Shown here: piece by piece, positions 8,595 to 17,307 of the stretch | Numbering within the stretch: position 1 is the stretch's first letter | How the letters are laid out: every line of letters begins with the position of its first letter | Source of the DNA: CAIQPS01 sp963843455 | Lineage (GTDB): Bacteria > Actinomycetota > Thermoleophilia > RBG-16-64-13 | Direction of reading: 5' to 3' | DNA length: 64,000 nucleotides | Assembly (NCBI GenBank): GCA_963843455.1 | Contig: CAWJKE010000014.1 | Location: 51,455-115,454, forward strand | Translations under genes and position numbers: made by a program | The notes under the pieces: generated by a model | What the model was told of the DNA's origin: nothing | The model's input: only the letters and a program-made list of their open reading frames with translations | Database searches by the model: none

Positions 8595-8649
8595 GGCGAC
8601 TCCTTCACTGGTTGATGTGCAGCTGTAGTGCGACTGCGCGCGGGGATGC

Positions 8650-9849
8650 TCAGCAGCCCTCTTCGAGGTCGGTGAGCAGTCGGAGCAGAAGCGTGGCCGC
8701 CGATCCGATGAAGATCGTGACCCCTGCGATCGCGATCCCCAGACTGAAACTGTAGGCCTGCCCGAAGTAACCGAGCACCAGGGGGAGCATCCCGCCCCCC
8801 AGCAAGAACGCGATGGGAGGGGCGAAGCCGGCAGCCAGGCTGCGCAGATTGGGTTGGACGATGCGGGAGAGGGAGGCGAACCCGGGAGCAAAAAAGCCCA
8901 CGGCTAAGGCTGCCATGAGAAAGATGCTGACGATCATCGCCGGGCCGGATAGCACGCCGACGAGGATCACCATGAGGCCGGTGAGGCTGAGGAACAGGGC
9001 CATGGTCGGCTTTAGCCCGATCCTGGTGGCGATCCAGCCCGAGACGAAGACCATGCCCAGGGGAGCGATGTTTGCCAGGCCGAGGATGGTGTTGGCCTGG
9101 GACATGGCCATGTCGTGTTCCTGGGTGAGGTAGAGGGGCAACATCGTATAGATCCCTACCTGTGCCCCCATCGCCAGGGCGAAAAGGAAGATCATCACCC
9201 AGAAGGAGCGGGTCGAGAGCACCGGCTTGACCATGGCCGGGTGGGGCGGGCTGCCGGCGAACGCGCCGATGCCGCCGAACGCCACGAGGAAGACGAGGCC
9301 GAGGACGGCCCCTATCCCGGCCACCCACAGGAGCGTGGTGTTCCAGGTAAATGTGGTGAGGAGCCCGGCGACCAGCAACGGTCCCACCACGAGGCTCAAC
9401 GGTGGAGCCATCTGCTGGACGGAGAGGGCCCTGCCCCACTCGTCGGGCTTGACGACTGCGGTGATGGTGGCCACCGACGACGGCAACTGGAGTCCAGCGA
9501 GGAAGCCAAGAGCGATGAACACCACCCGCAGCGCCCAAACAGACCCGGCGAAATGGGCGCCTACCAGGACCGCGGCCATGCCGAACACCGAAAGGAGCAT
9601 GGCGCCTCGGTGGTTCAACCGAGCCGATACGAGCCCCGCCAGGCTGGATCCTATGAGCACGCCGAGGGCACCCACGAGAAAGAGCCCGCCCACCTGCCCG
9701 GAGGTCATCGGGATGTCCTCGGTGATGGTGGGCATGAGCGGCGAGAAGATGAACCTCGAGACGAACGTGAAGAAGAACAGGAGCGTGACGACTATCACGG
9801 TGCCGACGACCGCGCGGAACGGCATTGGAGTGGGGCACGCTTTGGCCAT
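8650..9849 (-). CDS. MFS transporter
   Basis: 399 residues with about 12 hydrophobic segments and the MFS loop-2/3 pattern after the first helices (GQVGGLFLVGALGVLIGSSLAG). Small-molecule carrier of the inner membrane, possibly of the cyanate/nitrate or sugar-acid type; substrate not evident. It is first in a three-gene minus-strand run with the C_GCAxxG_C_C and creatininase genes, so it may import the compound the creatininase-like enzyme hydrolyses (inference). Confidence 0.85.
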   Translation of the reverse strand: MAKACPTPMPFRAVVGTVIVVTLLFFFTFVSRFIFSPLMPTITEDIPMTSGQVGGLFLVGALGVLIGSSLAGLVSARLNHRGAMLLSVFGMAAVLVGAHFAGSVWALRVVFIALGFLAGLQLPSSVATITAVVKPDEWGRALSVQQMAPPLSLVVGPLLVAGLLTTFTWNTTLLWVAGIGAVLGLVFLVAFGGIGAFAGSPPHPAMVKPVLSTRSFWVMIFLFALAMGAQVGIYTMLPLYLTQEHDMAMSQANTILGLANIAPLGMVFVSGWIATRIGLKPTMALFLSLTGLMVILVGVLSGPAMIVSIFLMAALAVGFFAPGFASLSRIVQPNLRSLAAGFAPPIAFLLGGGMLPLVLGYFGQAYSFSLGIAIAGVTIFIGSAATLLLRLLTDLEEGC

Positions 9850-9949
9850 AGGGGAATGGTAGCAGGTGCCGGTTGTAGTTCCGCGGCGATCGCGCCCCTC
9901 GCAACGCTCGCGTCGCCGAGTCGCGGACGTCTCCGGCCGGCGCTCGCTC

Positions 9950-10375
9950 CTAGTCGACCGGGCAGCCCGCCGCTCGTCGCTCCACGAGGGAGGCGATCGA
10001 GATCTTGCTGAAGAGGTCGTTCAGCATCTCCGCAGCCTCCTCCCAGACCGGACGGGTGGGGCAGTCCTCGGTTCGATCGCAGTGCCCGGTGCCGTGACAC
10101 GGGGCGGGCATGACTTCGCCCTCGACCGCACGAAGAACGTCCGCCACGGTGACCCCTTCGGCCGGCCTGGAAAGACTGAACCCGCCCTCTCGTCCGCGGT
10201 GGCTGTGGACGATGTTCGCGAGGCGGAGGGCCATCATGAGTTGCTGCACATAGCCGGCGGAGATTCCTTCCGCATCCGCGATCTCACTCTTGGTAAGAGA
10301 AGTCCCGGGCTCCTGGGCCGCCAGCAGCACGACCATCCTAGTAGCGTATCGACCCCTGGTGGATATCGTCATCAT
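9950..10375 (-). CDS. Rrf2 family transcriptional regulator with IscR-type cysteines
   Basis: 141 residues: N-terminal winged helix (STRGRYATRMVVLLA, SEIADAEGISAGYVQQLM, GREGGFSLSRPAEGVTVADV) followed by CHGTGHCDRTEDC. Cys spacing of six and six matches the Cys92/98/104 ligands of IscR, so a 2Fe-2S cluster is likely and the protein should sense Fe-S status, oxidants or NO. It is divergent from a membrane-protein gene, and a long palindrome lies between them over both promoters, so autoregulation plus control of the neighbour is expected (inference). Confidence 0.9.
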   Translation of the reverse strand: MMTISTRGRYATRMVVLLAAQEPGTSLTKSEIADAEGISAGYVQQLMMALRLANIVHSHRGREGGFSLSRPAEGVTVADVLRAVEGEVMPAPCHGTGHCDRTEDCPTRPVWEEAAEMLNDLFSKISIASLVERRAAGCPVD

Positions 10376-10401
10376 GGTCGTCTAGATCCTTCAATAGATT
10401 A

Positions 10402-10441
10402 TTGACAAAAGTATGATAGTAATGTATCTTATCTTTTGTCA
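10402..10441. promoter_or_regulatory. Palindromic operator overlapping divergent promoters
   Basis: TGACAAAAG at 10403-10411 is a perfect inverted copy of CTTTTGTCA at 10433-10441, with a nested pair GATA (10415-10418) / TATC (10425-10428). On the plus strand TTGACA (10402-10407), 17 bases, TATCTT (10425-10430) forms a strong promoter for the gene at 10483. On the minus strand CTGACA and TATCAT in the same stretch are spaced 18 bases and would serve the Rrf2 gene. A dimeric regulator here would block both. Confidence 0.7.
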
Positions 10442-10482
10442 GTTTGCAAGCCCCATTGTGTCCACGAAAGGGGACCGCTCTC

Positions 10483-10992
10483 ATGAGAAAAGTAATGACC
10501 ATCTCCATCATCGTGCTTGCGGTTGTCGTGATCGTGTGCGGTGTTGTCAGCGTCGTATTGGGCCAGACGACTGCGAGCGCAGTGACCGACCACCTGAAGA
10601 AGGAGAACGTGTCGCTGCAGGTCTTCGATACCAATGCGCCGGCAGGTGCCGTCGTCACCAACGCAGCTGAGGCGCAGCAGGCGGCCGACACGCTCAATGA
10701 GCACCGCAAGAAGATCGCCCCCACGTATTCTGAGCTCTTGGGTGGCAAACGGTTCGACCCCACGAACCCCACGCAACTCACGTACGAGATGGGGATGACG
10801 TTCGAAGGTCAGATGAACATGGCGGTCCTGGCTTTCGGGCTCACGACCGTACTCACGTTCTTTGGCGCCGTGCTGATCGTCATCGGCGTCGTGTTGCTGA
10901 TCGTCGGGATCGACATCTTCTTCTACCACATCCGTCCGGCCAAGAAGGCCGTGACGGCGGAAACCGCGACGGCGGTGAACGGCACGGCCTAG
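10483..10992 (+). CDS. Membrane protein of unknown function, probable Rrf2 target
   Basis: 169 residues from ATG 10483, preceded by AAAGGGGA as ribosome-binding site. One N-terminal transmembrane helix (ISIIVLAVVVIVCGVVSVVL) and one long C-terminal helix pair region (VLAFGLTTVLTFFGAVLIVIG through VVLLIVGIDIFFY) bracket about 90 residues outside the membrane; the C-terminal tail is basic. No family recognised. Its promoter lies inside the palindrome shared with the Rrf2 gene, so it likely responds to Fe-S or redox stress. Confidence 0.75.
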   Translation: MRKVMTISIIVLAVVVIVCGVVSVVLGQTTASAVTDHLKKENVSLQVFDTNAPAGAVVTNAAEAQQAADTLNEHRKKIAPTYSELLGGKRFDPTNPTQLTYEMGMTFEGQMNMAVLAFGLTTVLTFFGAVLIVIGVVLLIVGIDIFFYHIRPAKKAVTAETATAVNGTA

Positions 10993-11004
10993 GCCGCACC
11001 CGCC

Positions 11005-11087
11005 CGGCGCCTCGAGTCGGCGCCGTTTGCATCGACCCCCTCCTCTTCCGGCGAGGGTCCCTACGGGGGCTCTCGCCGGATCCTTTT
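11005..11087 (+). terminator. Two hairpins after the membrane protein gene, second with U-run
   Basis: First hairpin: CGGCGCC (11005-11011) with GGCGCCG (11019-11025). Second, stronger: TCCGGCGAG (11047-11055) with CTCGCCGGA (11072-11080), followed by TCCTTTT. The second fits a plus-strand rho-independent terminator. Confidence 0.65.
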
Positions 11088-11141
11088 GCCGGGCCGCCTC
11101 GTCGCCGGCTCTCAGGCGCGCACGCGCGGAATCGCAGGGTA

Positions 11142-11942
11142 TTACGTGTAGATGTCCCGGCGATCGAACGCCGCTATCGCCAGCCCGCCGATCACGCATA
11201 TGGCCGCGAGCATGAGAAGCACGGCCGTCCAGGGGAAATCGCCCTTGAGCGGATGACCCAGGTGGTAGAAGAGGGAGAAGACCCGGATCGGCTCCACGCT
11301 CTTGGAGACCTGGGCGAGGTTTCCGACGACGTACATCGCCACCAACACCACCGCCGGGATGACTATGGCGAGGAAGGACCGCCTGACCCAGGTCGACAGG
11401 AGAAGCGCCACCGATCCGAGGAGTAAGCAGAAGACCCACAGCACAAAGAGACCGGCGGCCAGAGGGCCGGGTCCCAGCCCCACACCGGCCGCAGGAACGG
11501 CGATATAGGTCAGGACCCAAGTGATGCCGAGGACGCAGGCCAAGGCGCCCGCCATGGTCCCCAGTGCGGAGGCGACGACGTGCCAGCGTGGCAGCGGATT
11601 GCTCAGCAGCAGATCCAGCGTCTTTCGCTCCTCGTTGCCCGACACTGCGCGAGCCCCTATCGGTATGACCATGAACGGAAGCGCGAGGGGGACGATAGAT
11701 GTGTAGAACTCCGTCTCCATCCAGCCTTCGATGGTCATCGAATCCTGTAACTGGCCCATGAACTGCTGCATCTGCTGAGATGCTTGCTCCAGGTACTGCC
11801 GCAGGAATTCGCTCATGCTAGGGAAAAGGGCCACATAGAGCGCGCCCAGGCCTCCCAGGGCCACCCCCCAGATGACGATGGAGCGTATCCGGCTACGCAG
11901 CTGCTGCCGCGTGAGTAGCCACCAGTGGCCGGTGCCGGTCAC
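11142..11942 (-). CDS. ABC transporter permease (ABC-2 type)
   Basis: 266 residues from a GTG at 11942 that overlaps the stop of the ATPase gene by 4 bases (GTGA). About six hydrophobic segments, a large extracytoplasmic loop rich in Gln/Met (YLEQASQQMQQFMGQLQDSM) after helix 1, and the RKTLDLLLSNPLPRW cytoplasmic coupling region typical of ABC-2 permeases. Pairs with the ATPase at 11939-12865 as an exporter of drugs, lipids or polymers. Confidence 0.87.
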   Translation of the reverse strand: MTGTGHWWLLTRQQLRSRIRSIVIWGVALGGLGALYVALFPSMSEFLRQYLEQASQQMQQFMGQLQDSMTIEGWMETEFYTSIVPLALPFMVIPIGARAVSGNEERKTLDLLLSNPLPRWHVVASALGTMAGALACVLGITWVLTYIAVPAAGVGLGPGPLAAGLFVLWVFCLLLGSVALLLSTWVRRSFLAIVIPAVVLVAMYVVGNLAQVSKSVEPIRVFSLFYHLGHPLKGDFPWTAVLLMLAAICVIGGLAIAAFDRRDIYT

Positions 11943-12865
11943 GGCTGGGGCTCGCTCACACCGGGGATTGGCGGGGGCTGCTGCTGCTCGTAATAGCCGA
12001 GGAAGACCTCGTCCAGGCTGGGATGTTCCACGTTCAGGTCGAGCAGGGTATCGCGCGCGGCCAACTTGATGATGGCGTCGATCCCATCTCCCACGCTCAT
12101 CCAGACGGTCGTCCCCTGCGCGTGGACGTCCTGGACTCCAGGGAGGGCCGCGAACGCCGCGGCGTCCACGGGAGCGGCGAAGACGAGCGTCACCCGCTTG
12201 CGCCGTTTCTCCAGAAGCGAATCGGTGGTCTCCAGGGCCGCGAGGCGGCCGCCGCGCACTATCGCTACTCGGTCGCACACCCTCTCGACTTCGCTCAGGA
12301 TGTGGGAGGAGAGGAATATCGTCCTGCCCTCGGTCCGGGCCTCTCTAAGGAGCTGGAGAAACGTGTCTTGGACGAGCGGGTCCAGACCGGTGGTCGGTTC
12401 GTCTAAGATGGCCAGGGCGGGGTCGTGGAACAGAGCCTGCACGAGGCCCACCTTCTGCCGATTGCCGCGGCTCAACCGCCCGGTCGGCAGGTCCAGGTCG
12501 ACGCCCAGGCGTTCGGCGAGCCGGTCCGCGTTCCCCAGATCCGGCATGCCACGCAGGCGGGCAAAGTTCTTCACCAGTTGGCGCCCGGTAATTCGCGGGT
12601 CGAGCCCGAACTCGCCGGGCAGATACCCTACCGACCTGCGGATCTCCACGCTCTGGCGACGGGAATCGAGGCCCAGCACCTGCGCGCGTCCTCTTGTCGG
12701 GTGCAACAGATCGAGCAAGAGCCGTATCGTGGTGGTCTTGCCTGCCCCGTTCGGGCCGATGAAGCCGAAGATCTCGCCGCTCAGGACCTCGAGGTCGAGT
12801 CCCTCGACGCCCAGACGTCGACCGTAGATCTTGGTGAGTCCTTGAGTGGTGATGGCCGCAGGCAT
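11939..12865 (-). CDS. ABC transporter ATP-binding protein (ABC-2 exporter)
   Basis: About 308 residues from ATG 12865 (a longer start at 12934 would add a basic, unconserved leader). Walker A GPNGAGKTTT, signature LSRGNRQKV, Walker B LAILDEPTTGLDP and H-loop SSHILSEVERV are all present. The C-terminal 90 residues form the accessory domain usual in drug/antibiotic exporter ATPases and end in a Pro/Gln-rich tail. Drives the permease encoded immediately downstream. Confidence 0.92.
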   Translation of the reverse strand: MPAAITTQGLTKIYGRRLGVEGLDLEVLSGEIFGFIGPNGAGKTTTIRLLLDLLHPTRGRAQVLGLDSRRQSVEIRRSVGYLPGEFGLDPRITGRQLVKNFARLRGMPDLGNADRLAERLGVDLDLPTGRLSRGNRQKVGLVQALFHDPALAILDEPTTGLDPLVQDTFLQLLREARTEGRTIFLSSHILSEVERVCDRVAIVRGGRLAALETTDSLLEKRRKRVTLVFAAPVDAAAFAALPGVQDVHAQGTTVWMSVGDGIDAIIKLAARDTLLDLNVEHPSLDEVFLGYYEQQQPPPIPGVSEPQP

Positions 12866-12940
12866 GCCCCGCAGACTACCACGGGGCGGCGGCCCCGCCA
12901 AAGCCCGGGCGCGCTTGGCAGGGACCTCCCTCATCCCGGC

Positions 12941-13873
12941 TCAAAGGGCCGCCGCCTCATCGGGCAGCAGCGGCCGGAACCACAGGTTGTATTCGGTGCC
13001 GCCGCTCTTCCACACGGTTATCTGGGTGGCCTGCGCCAGCAAGGGCTTGAGCGTGGCGAGATCCTCGCCGGAAACCACCACTTTGCGGAGCCCCGGCGAA
13101 TTGGGTACCGCTTCGCCCGCGGTCGCCAGGTCGGCGAGAGGCCACGGCAGATAGTTCGGTTGGACGTCGGTCTGGCCTGTGGTCGTCGCCGGGTCCACCG
13201 GCCTGCTGTAGACCGTCAGGGCTGTGAAGTCGTAGGGCTCCCAGGTGAGCTCGGCCGACGTGAGCGTGGAGGGGTCGTTCAGCTTGTCGCGGAGGTCGGT
13301 GATGGCCGCGCGCGCTTCTTGCTGCTGCATCGTCAGGTTGCCCCCGCCGTCAAAGCCGAGCGCATAGATCTGCGATGTATAGGTGGTGCCCTCGGCGTTC
13401 ACGGTGATAGTGGTGGTGCCAACATCGGCCACTCCCGGCTGGCCGTAATCGACCCCGTTCTGGAACAGCCCGGCTTCTTTGGCTGCCCCCAGCATCGCCT
13501 GGACCGTCTCCTCAGGGACGATCGTCGTCTGAAGGTTCGGCAGCGCGGGCCCCGGGTATATCGCCGGGATCGGCCCGGTGACGATGATGCGCCCATCGCC
13601 ATACAGCTGGAATTCGGGGACCATCGTGTAGTTGTACTCGATGGGAACGAAGCCGCCTCCTGTCGAGACCCGGAGCACGAGCTCGTCGGCGCCGGTGGGA
13701 TGCGAGATGGCGCCTGCGGGAAGCGTTGTCGAAGAGGGGGTCGCGGTGGTGGTCGAGCTTGGGTCGTCTCCACCGGGGGGCGGGTAGATCGTGCCACAGC
13801 CAGCAGTGGCGAGGGTCATGACGAGGACGAGGAGCGCCGCGAAGGATACCAGGACGATCGAGCTGCGCCGCAT
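12941..13873 (-). CDS. Lipoprotein of unknown function
   Basis: About 310 residues from ATG 13873. Signal peptide ends in the lipobox LATAGC, followed by a Pro/Gly/Thr-rich linker. The mature part has alternating strands (ELVLRVSTGGGFVPIEYNY, FQLYGDGRIIVTGP) and resembles secreted beta-rich proteins; no catalytic motif seen. It lies upstream of the ABC ATPase gene on the same strand (75-base gap), but nothing shows it is part of the transporter. Confidence 0.8.
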   Translation of the reverse strand: MRRSSIVLVSFAALLVLVMTLATAGCGTIYPPPGGDDPSSTTTATPSSTTLPAGAISHPTGADELVLRVSTGGGFVPIEYNYTMVPEFQLYGDGRIIVTGPIPAIYPGPALPNLQTTIVPEETVQAMLGAAKEAGLFQNGVDYGQPGVADVGTTTITVNAEGTTYTSQIYALGFDGGGNLTMQQQEARAAITDLRDKLNDPSTLTSAELTWEPYDFTALTVYSRPVDPATTTGQTDVQPNYLPWPLADLATAGEAVPNSPGLRKVVVSGEDLATLKPLLAQATQITVWKSGGTEYNLWFRPLLPDEAAAL

Positions 13874-14007
13874 GATGGGGGACCTCCCTCCCGATAGGTA
13901 CATGCTAGGACGTACCGCGCGCGCGGCCGTGTTCCTGCGTAACGGGCCGGTCTGCGCACGGCGGGGCGGCGCGCGAAGCGGGCCCGCCGTCGTCCTCTTC
14001 CGCTATA

Positions 14008-14388
14008 GTGCACTCCGTGATCAGGACCATCGTCATCGTGCTCGACCTCGTGATCGGCGGGGCTGCCGTCGCGGGCGGGGTCTATCTGCTGGCCGGAGCC
14101 CGCGGTCTCTCTCGAGACTGGTTGGGCGGCACTCCCTTCAGGACCTTCTTGTGGCCGGGTCTGGTGCTCCTGGTGCTCGTGGGGGGAAGTCTCCTCGTAG
14201 CCGCGGCGCTCCTCATCGCCGACGTGCACATCGGCCGGTTGGTCTCGGTCGAGGCGGGCGTGGTCCTTCTCGGATGGTCGGGGGTGCTGCTGACCACCGC
14301 CGGCTATCGGCACTGGCTGCAGCTGCTGTCGGTCGCCCTCGGTATCGCGGTGGTGGCGCTGTCGTTCGCGCTGCCGGCGCCTGGCTGA
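14008..14388 (+). CDS. Small four-helix membrane protein
   Basis: 126 residues from GTG 14008. Four hydrophobic helices (VIVLDLVIGGAAVAGGVYLL, FLWPGLVLLVLVGGSLLVAA, VSVEAGVVLLGWSGVLLTTA, QLLSVALGIAVVALSFAL) and little else. No family recognised; resembles short uncharacterised inner-membrane proteins of actinobacteria. Convergent with the PPC-domain gene. Confidence 0.65.
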   Translation: MHSVIRTIVIVLDLVIGGAAVAGGVYLLAGARGLSRDWLGGTPFRTFLWPGLVLLVLVGGSLLVAAALLIADVHIGRLVSVEAGVVLLGWSGVLLTTAGYRHWLQLLSVALGIAVVALSFALPAPG

Positions 14389-14422
14389 GGACTGTTCTGA
14401 TCCCGGAGGTCGTCCGGGGCCG

Positions 14423-14869
14423 CTACCGTAGCTCGAGCAACTCGAACCCGGTCACCGGGTCACGCTGCCGCGACGCGTCGGTGCCCGTGATCTCGATGAG
14501 CACCACCTCCCCGATGAGCCAGGTCTCGAGCCCCGCTCGGGTACAGCCGACCGCGGCGACACCCTCCCGGCCACACGCGGCGTGCATGTGCAGCACGGGC
14601 TCTCCCGCCTCGTTGGGGAACAGGGTCCCGAAGGCGAAGGTCTCGTGGGCGCCGGTGAGGGCGTGCACGATAGGCACGACGGCGTCGTCGCGAGTGGCGT
14701 CAGGACCTACGACGAGACTTGTCCCACCGGCGCCGCCCCCCACGTAGAAGGTCACGCCTCGGCTGATCCCGTGATCGCGCGCGAAAGTCTCCAGCGTCTT
14801 GTTCAGCGCGTCCCCGTCCTCGAGCCGGAGTACGAACACCCGACCCAGCGCTGCCTCGCTATATCTCAT
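14423..14869 (-). CDS. PPC (DUF296) domain protein
   Basis: 148 residues from ATG 14869. The PCC/PPC fold shared by plant AT-hook proteins and prokaryotic DUF296 is recognisable: RVFVLRLEDGDALNKTLETF, then GVTFYVGGGAGG, LTGAHETFAFGTLF, HMHAACGREG and LIGEVVLIEI. Prokaryotic members form trimers, some with a metal site using the HMHA histidines, and are of unknown role. Divergent from the SDR gene at 15009. Confidence 0.82.
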   Translation of the reverse strand: MRYSEAALGRVFVLRLEDGDALNKTLETFARDHGISRGVTFYVGGGAGGTSLVVGPDATRDDAVVPIVHALTGAHETFAFGTLFPNEAGEPVLHMHAACGREGVAAVGCTRAGLETWLIGEVVLIEITGTDASRQRDPVTGFELLELR

Positions 14870-15008
14870 CCGTCTGCTCCTCCTTCTCGCCGGCGCCAAA
14901 GCCGCCCGTCGATCTATCTCGCACCCCGGGGTTGCCTCGAGCGGGGGCTCGCCCGTAGTATGCTCGTGGCACTCGCTCGAGTGCAAGAAGCGGAGAAAGG
15001 TGGACGGC

Positions 15009-15809
15009 ATGGCTGACACGGTCGGGGCCCCCGGTGGTCTGAACGGCAAGGTAGCGATTGTCACCGGTGGAGGAGGCAACAACAGCATCGGGCGGGCTAT
15101 CAGCCTGCGCTATGCGCGCGAGGGGGCTCGGGTCGCCGTGCTCGACATCAACACCCAGGGAGCCAACAAGGTGGCGGGCGAGATCGAGGCCGCGGGCGGG
15201 ACTGCGATCGCCGTGACGTGTGACATCACCGATCTGGCGCAGTGCCATGCCGCGGCCAAGCAGGTGGCCGGCACGTGGGGCGGGCGCATAGATATCCTCG
15301 TCAACAACGCCGCCTACTTCGGCGGGATGGGGGCCTGGCGGCCATTCGATGAGTGGGAACCCGACGAGTGGGATCGGATGCAAGCTGTCAATCTGCGCGG
15401 CACCTGGTTCATGGCGCGTGCCGTCTTCCCCTACATGAAAGCGCAGCACTACGGCAAGATCATCAATCTCAGCTCGTCAACCTTCTTCCAGGGTGTGCCC
15501 GGCTTCATCCACTACACCACCAGCAAGGGCGGTATCCTCGGCTTCACCCACTCTCTGGGCAAGGAGCTCGGCCAGTACGGCATACGCGTCAACGCCATCG
15601 CCCCTGGCTTCACGGTCTCCGACGCTCAGCTGGAGCTCACCAAGGACTCCCAGGAATGGTACGCCAAGAACCGGGAGCTACAGGCGCTTGGCGAGCGGAA
15701 CGAGGTGCCCGACGACCTGGTAGGTCCGGCGTTCTTCCTGGCCTCGCCCGACAGCGATTTCATGACCTGCCAGACGCTTCTGGTGGACGGTGGGGTGACG
15801 CCGCACTGA
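15009..15809 (+). CDS. Short-chain dehydrogenase/reductase (SDR)
   Basis: 266 residues from ATG 15009 with AAAGG upstream. Classical SDR: cofactor motif TGGGGNNSIGRAIS (an expanded TGxxxGxG), NNAAY structural motif, catalytic Ser in NLSSSTF and YTTSK (Tyr-x3-Lys), C-terminal LVDGG. Oxidises or reduces an alcohol/ketone with NAD(P). A paralogue follows at 17308 with the same SDFMTxQTLLVDGG end. First gene of a plus-strand catabolic run that extends to 21248. Confidence 0.9.
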   Translation: MADTVGAPGGLNGKVAIVTGGGGNNSIGRAISLRYAREGARVAVLDINTQGANKVAGEIEAAGGTAIAVTCDITDLAQCHAAAKQVAGTWGGRIDILVNNAAYFGGMGAWRPFDEWEPDEWDRMQAVNLRGTWFMARAVFPYMKAQHYGKIINLSSSTFFQGVPGFIHYTTSKGGILGFTHSLGKELGQYGIRVNAIAPGFTVSDAQLELTKDSQEWYAKNRELQALGERNEVPDDLVGPAFFLASPDSDFMTCQTLLVDGGVTPH

Positions 15810-15876
15810 GAGGGGTTTCCTTTCTCTCCCCGCGGGCATCACTAGAGAACCGGCCACGCGAGACAAGGGGGCAGTC

Positions 15877-16080
15877 ATGGTGGATGTTCCTCTCAGCACC
15901 AAGGAGATCGAGGCTGTCCAGTTCGTCATCGAGCGATACCGCAAGGCGATGCTGTTCGAGATCGCCCACACCGACTCCCGGGAGCTGCGCCACTATCTGC
16001 AGGAGCGCGAGGACCTGTTTGAGGCACTGGTCCAGAAGCTCGAGTCCTTCGCCGGTCAGCCCGACACTCTCGGGGACTAG
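15877..16080 (+). CDS. Small helical protein of unknown function
   Basis: 67 residues, ATG 15877. Highly charged and probably two helices (STKEIEAVQFVIERYRKAML, DSRELRHYLQEREDLFEAL). No family recognised. It sits between an SDR and an aldo/keto reductase gene on the same strand and is probably co-transcribed; an accessory or regulatory peptide is possible. Confidence 0.6.
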   Translation: MVDVPLSTKEIEAVQFVIERYRKAMLFEIAHTDSRELRHYLQEREDLFEALVQKLESFAGQPDTLGD

Positions 16081-16128
16081 GGCTGGCCTGCCTGGGGCTC
16101 CGCTGCGACGGTCTGGTATGCTGACCGC

Positions 16129-17295
16129 ATGACCATGCCATATCGCCCCCTGGGCCGCACGGGGGAACAAGTCTCCATCCTGGGTTTTGGTGCCATGAGG
16201 CTGCCCGTAATCGACGGCCGCCGGGAATGCATCGACGTTCCTCTGGCCACCGAGATGCTGCACTATGCCCTGGATCGCGGCGTGAACTACATCGACACCG
16301 CCTTCCCCTACCACGGCGCCAGCTTCGACGGGACTCCGGGCAACAGCGAGGGGTTCGTGGGCGAGGCTCTCGCGGGGGGTTATCGGGACAAGGTGCTCGT
16401 GGCCACCAAACTGCCGCACTGGATGGTCGAGTCGCGTGAAGACATGGATCGGATCCTGGCCGGACAGCTCGAGCGTCTTGGGACCGACCGTATCGACTGC
16501 TATCTGCTGCACGGTCTGGGCGCGAAACCCTGGGAGAAGATGGCCGGTCTGGGAGTGCTCGACTTTCTTGAGGCCGCCAAAGCCGATGGGCGGATCCGCT
16601 ACGCAGGCTTCTCCTATCACGACGACCCTCCGGCGTTCGCGCCGATAGTGGACGGCTACGACTGGGATTTCTGCCAGATCCAATACAACTTCCTGGACGT
16701 CGACTACCAGGCGGGTGCCGCGGGACTGGCATACGCCGCCGAAAAGGGCCTGGGTGTCGTGGTCATGGAGCCGCTCAAGGGGGGAAGGTTGGCGCCCCCG
16801 GTGCCTGCGTCCATCCAGGAAGTGTGGGACGGCTATCCTCTCAAGCGCTCCGCGGTGGACTGGGCCCTACGCTTTGTGTGGGACGACGAGCGGGTGAGCC
16901 TGCTTCTCAGCGGGATGAGCACCATGGAGCAGGTCGTAGCGAACGTAGAGCTGGCCTCAGAGGGTCGTGCCGGATCTTTGACCCCCGCCGAGAGGGAACT
17001 CATCGACGCAGTCCGCGTCGCCTACAAAGCGCGGATCGTCGTCGGCTGCACCACCTGCCGCTACTGCCTGCCCTGTCCGCAGGGCATCGACATCCCTGTT
17101 GTCCTTTCCTGCGTGAACAACGCCTCGCTCTTCGATGACCCTGAAGGGGAGGGTAAGGGCTACAACCTCGAGGTAGACATCAAGCACACAGCCCGGGCCT
17201 CGGAGTGCACCGAGTGCGGTCAGTGTGAGGCAGCTTGTCCCCAGCAGCTCGAGATCATCAAGGAACTGGCGAACGCCGTCCGGATGTTCGAGTAG
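16129..17295 (+). CDS. Aldo/keto reductase with C-terminal ferredoxin domain
   Basis: 388 residues. N-terminal AKR barrel with catalytic tetrad visible: Asp and Tyr in YIDTAFPYHG, Lys in VATKLP, His in CYLLHGL. From about residue 305 a ferredoxin-like tail carries CTTCRYCLPCPQG and CTECGQCEAACPQQ, enough Cys for 4Fe-4S clusters. Fe-S AKRs of this type are common in anaerobes and may use ferredoxin rather than NADPH. Lies between the two SDR genes, 12 bases before the second, and likely shares their pathway. Confidence 0.92.
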   Translation: MTMPYRPLGRTGEQVSILGFGAMRLPVIDGRRECIDVPLATEMLHYALDRGVNYIDTAFPYHGASFDGTPGNSEGFVGEALAGGYRDKVLVATKLPHWMVESREDMDRILAGQLERLGTDRIDCYLLHGLGAKPWEKMAGLGVLDFLEAAKADGRIRYAGFSYHDDPPAFAPIVDGYDWDFCQIQYNFLDVDYQAGAAGLAYAAEKGLGVVVMEPLKGGRLAPPVPASIQEVWDGYPLKRSAVDWALRFVWDDERVSLLLSGMSTMEQVVANVELASEGRAGSLTPAERELIDAVRVAYKARIVVGCTTCRYCLPCPQGIDIPVVLSCVNNASLFDDPEGEGKGYNLEVDIKHTARASECTECGQCEAACPQQLEIIKELANAVRMFE

Positions 17296-17307
17296 ACGGC
17301 CGGCAGC

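Noticed and set aside
12425..13897. Plus-strand open frame of about 490 codons
   Set aside because: Antisense to the ABC ATPase and a lipoprotein gene with clear signal peptide and Walker motifs.
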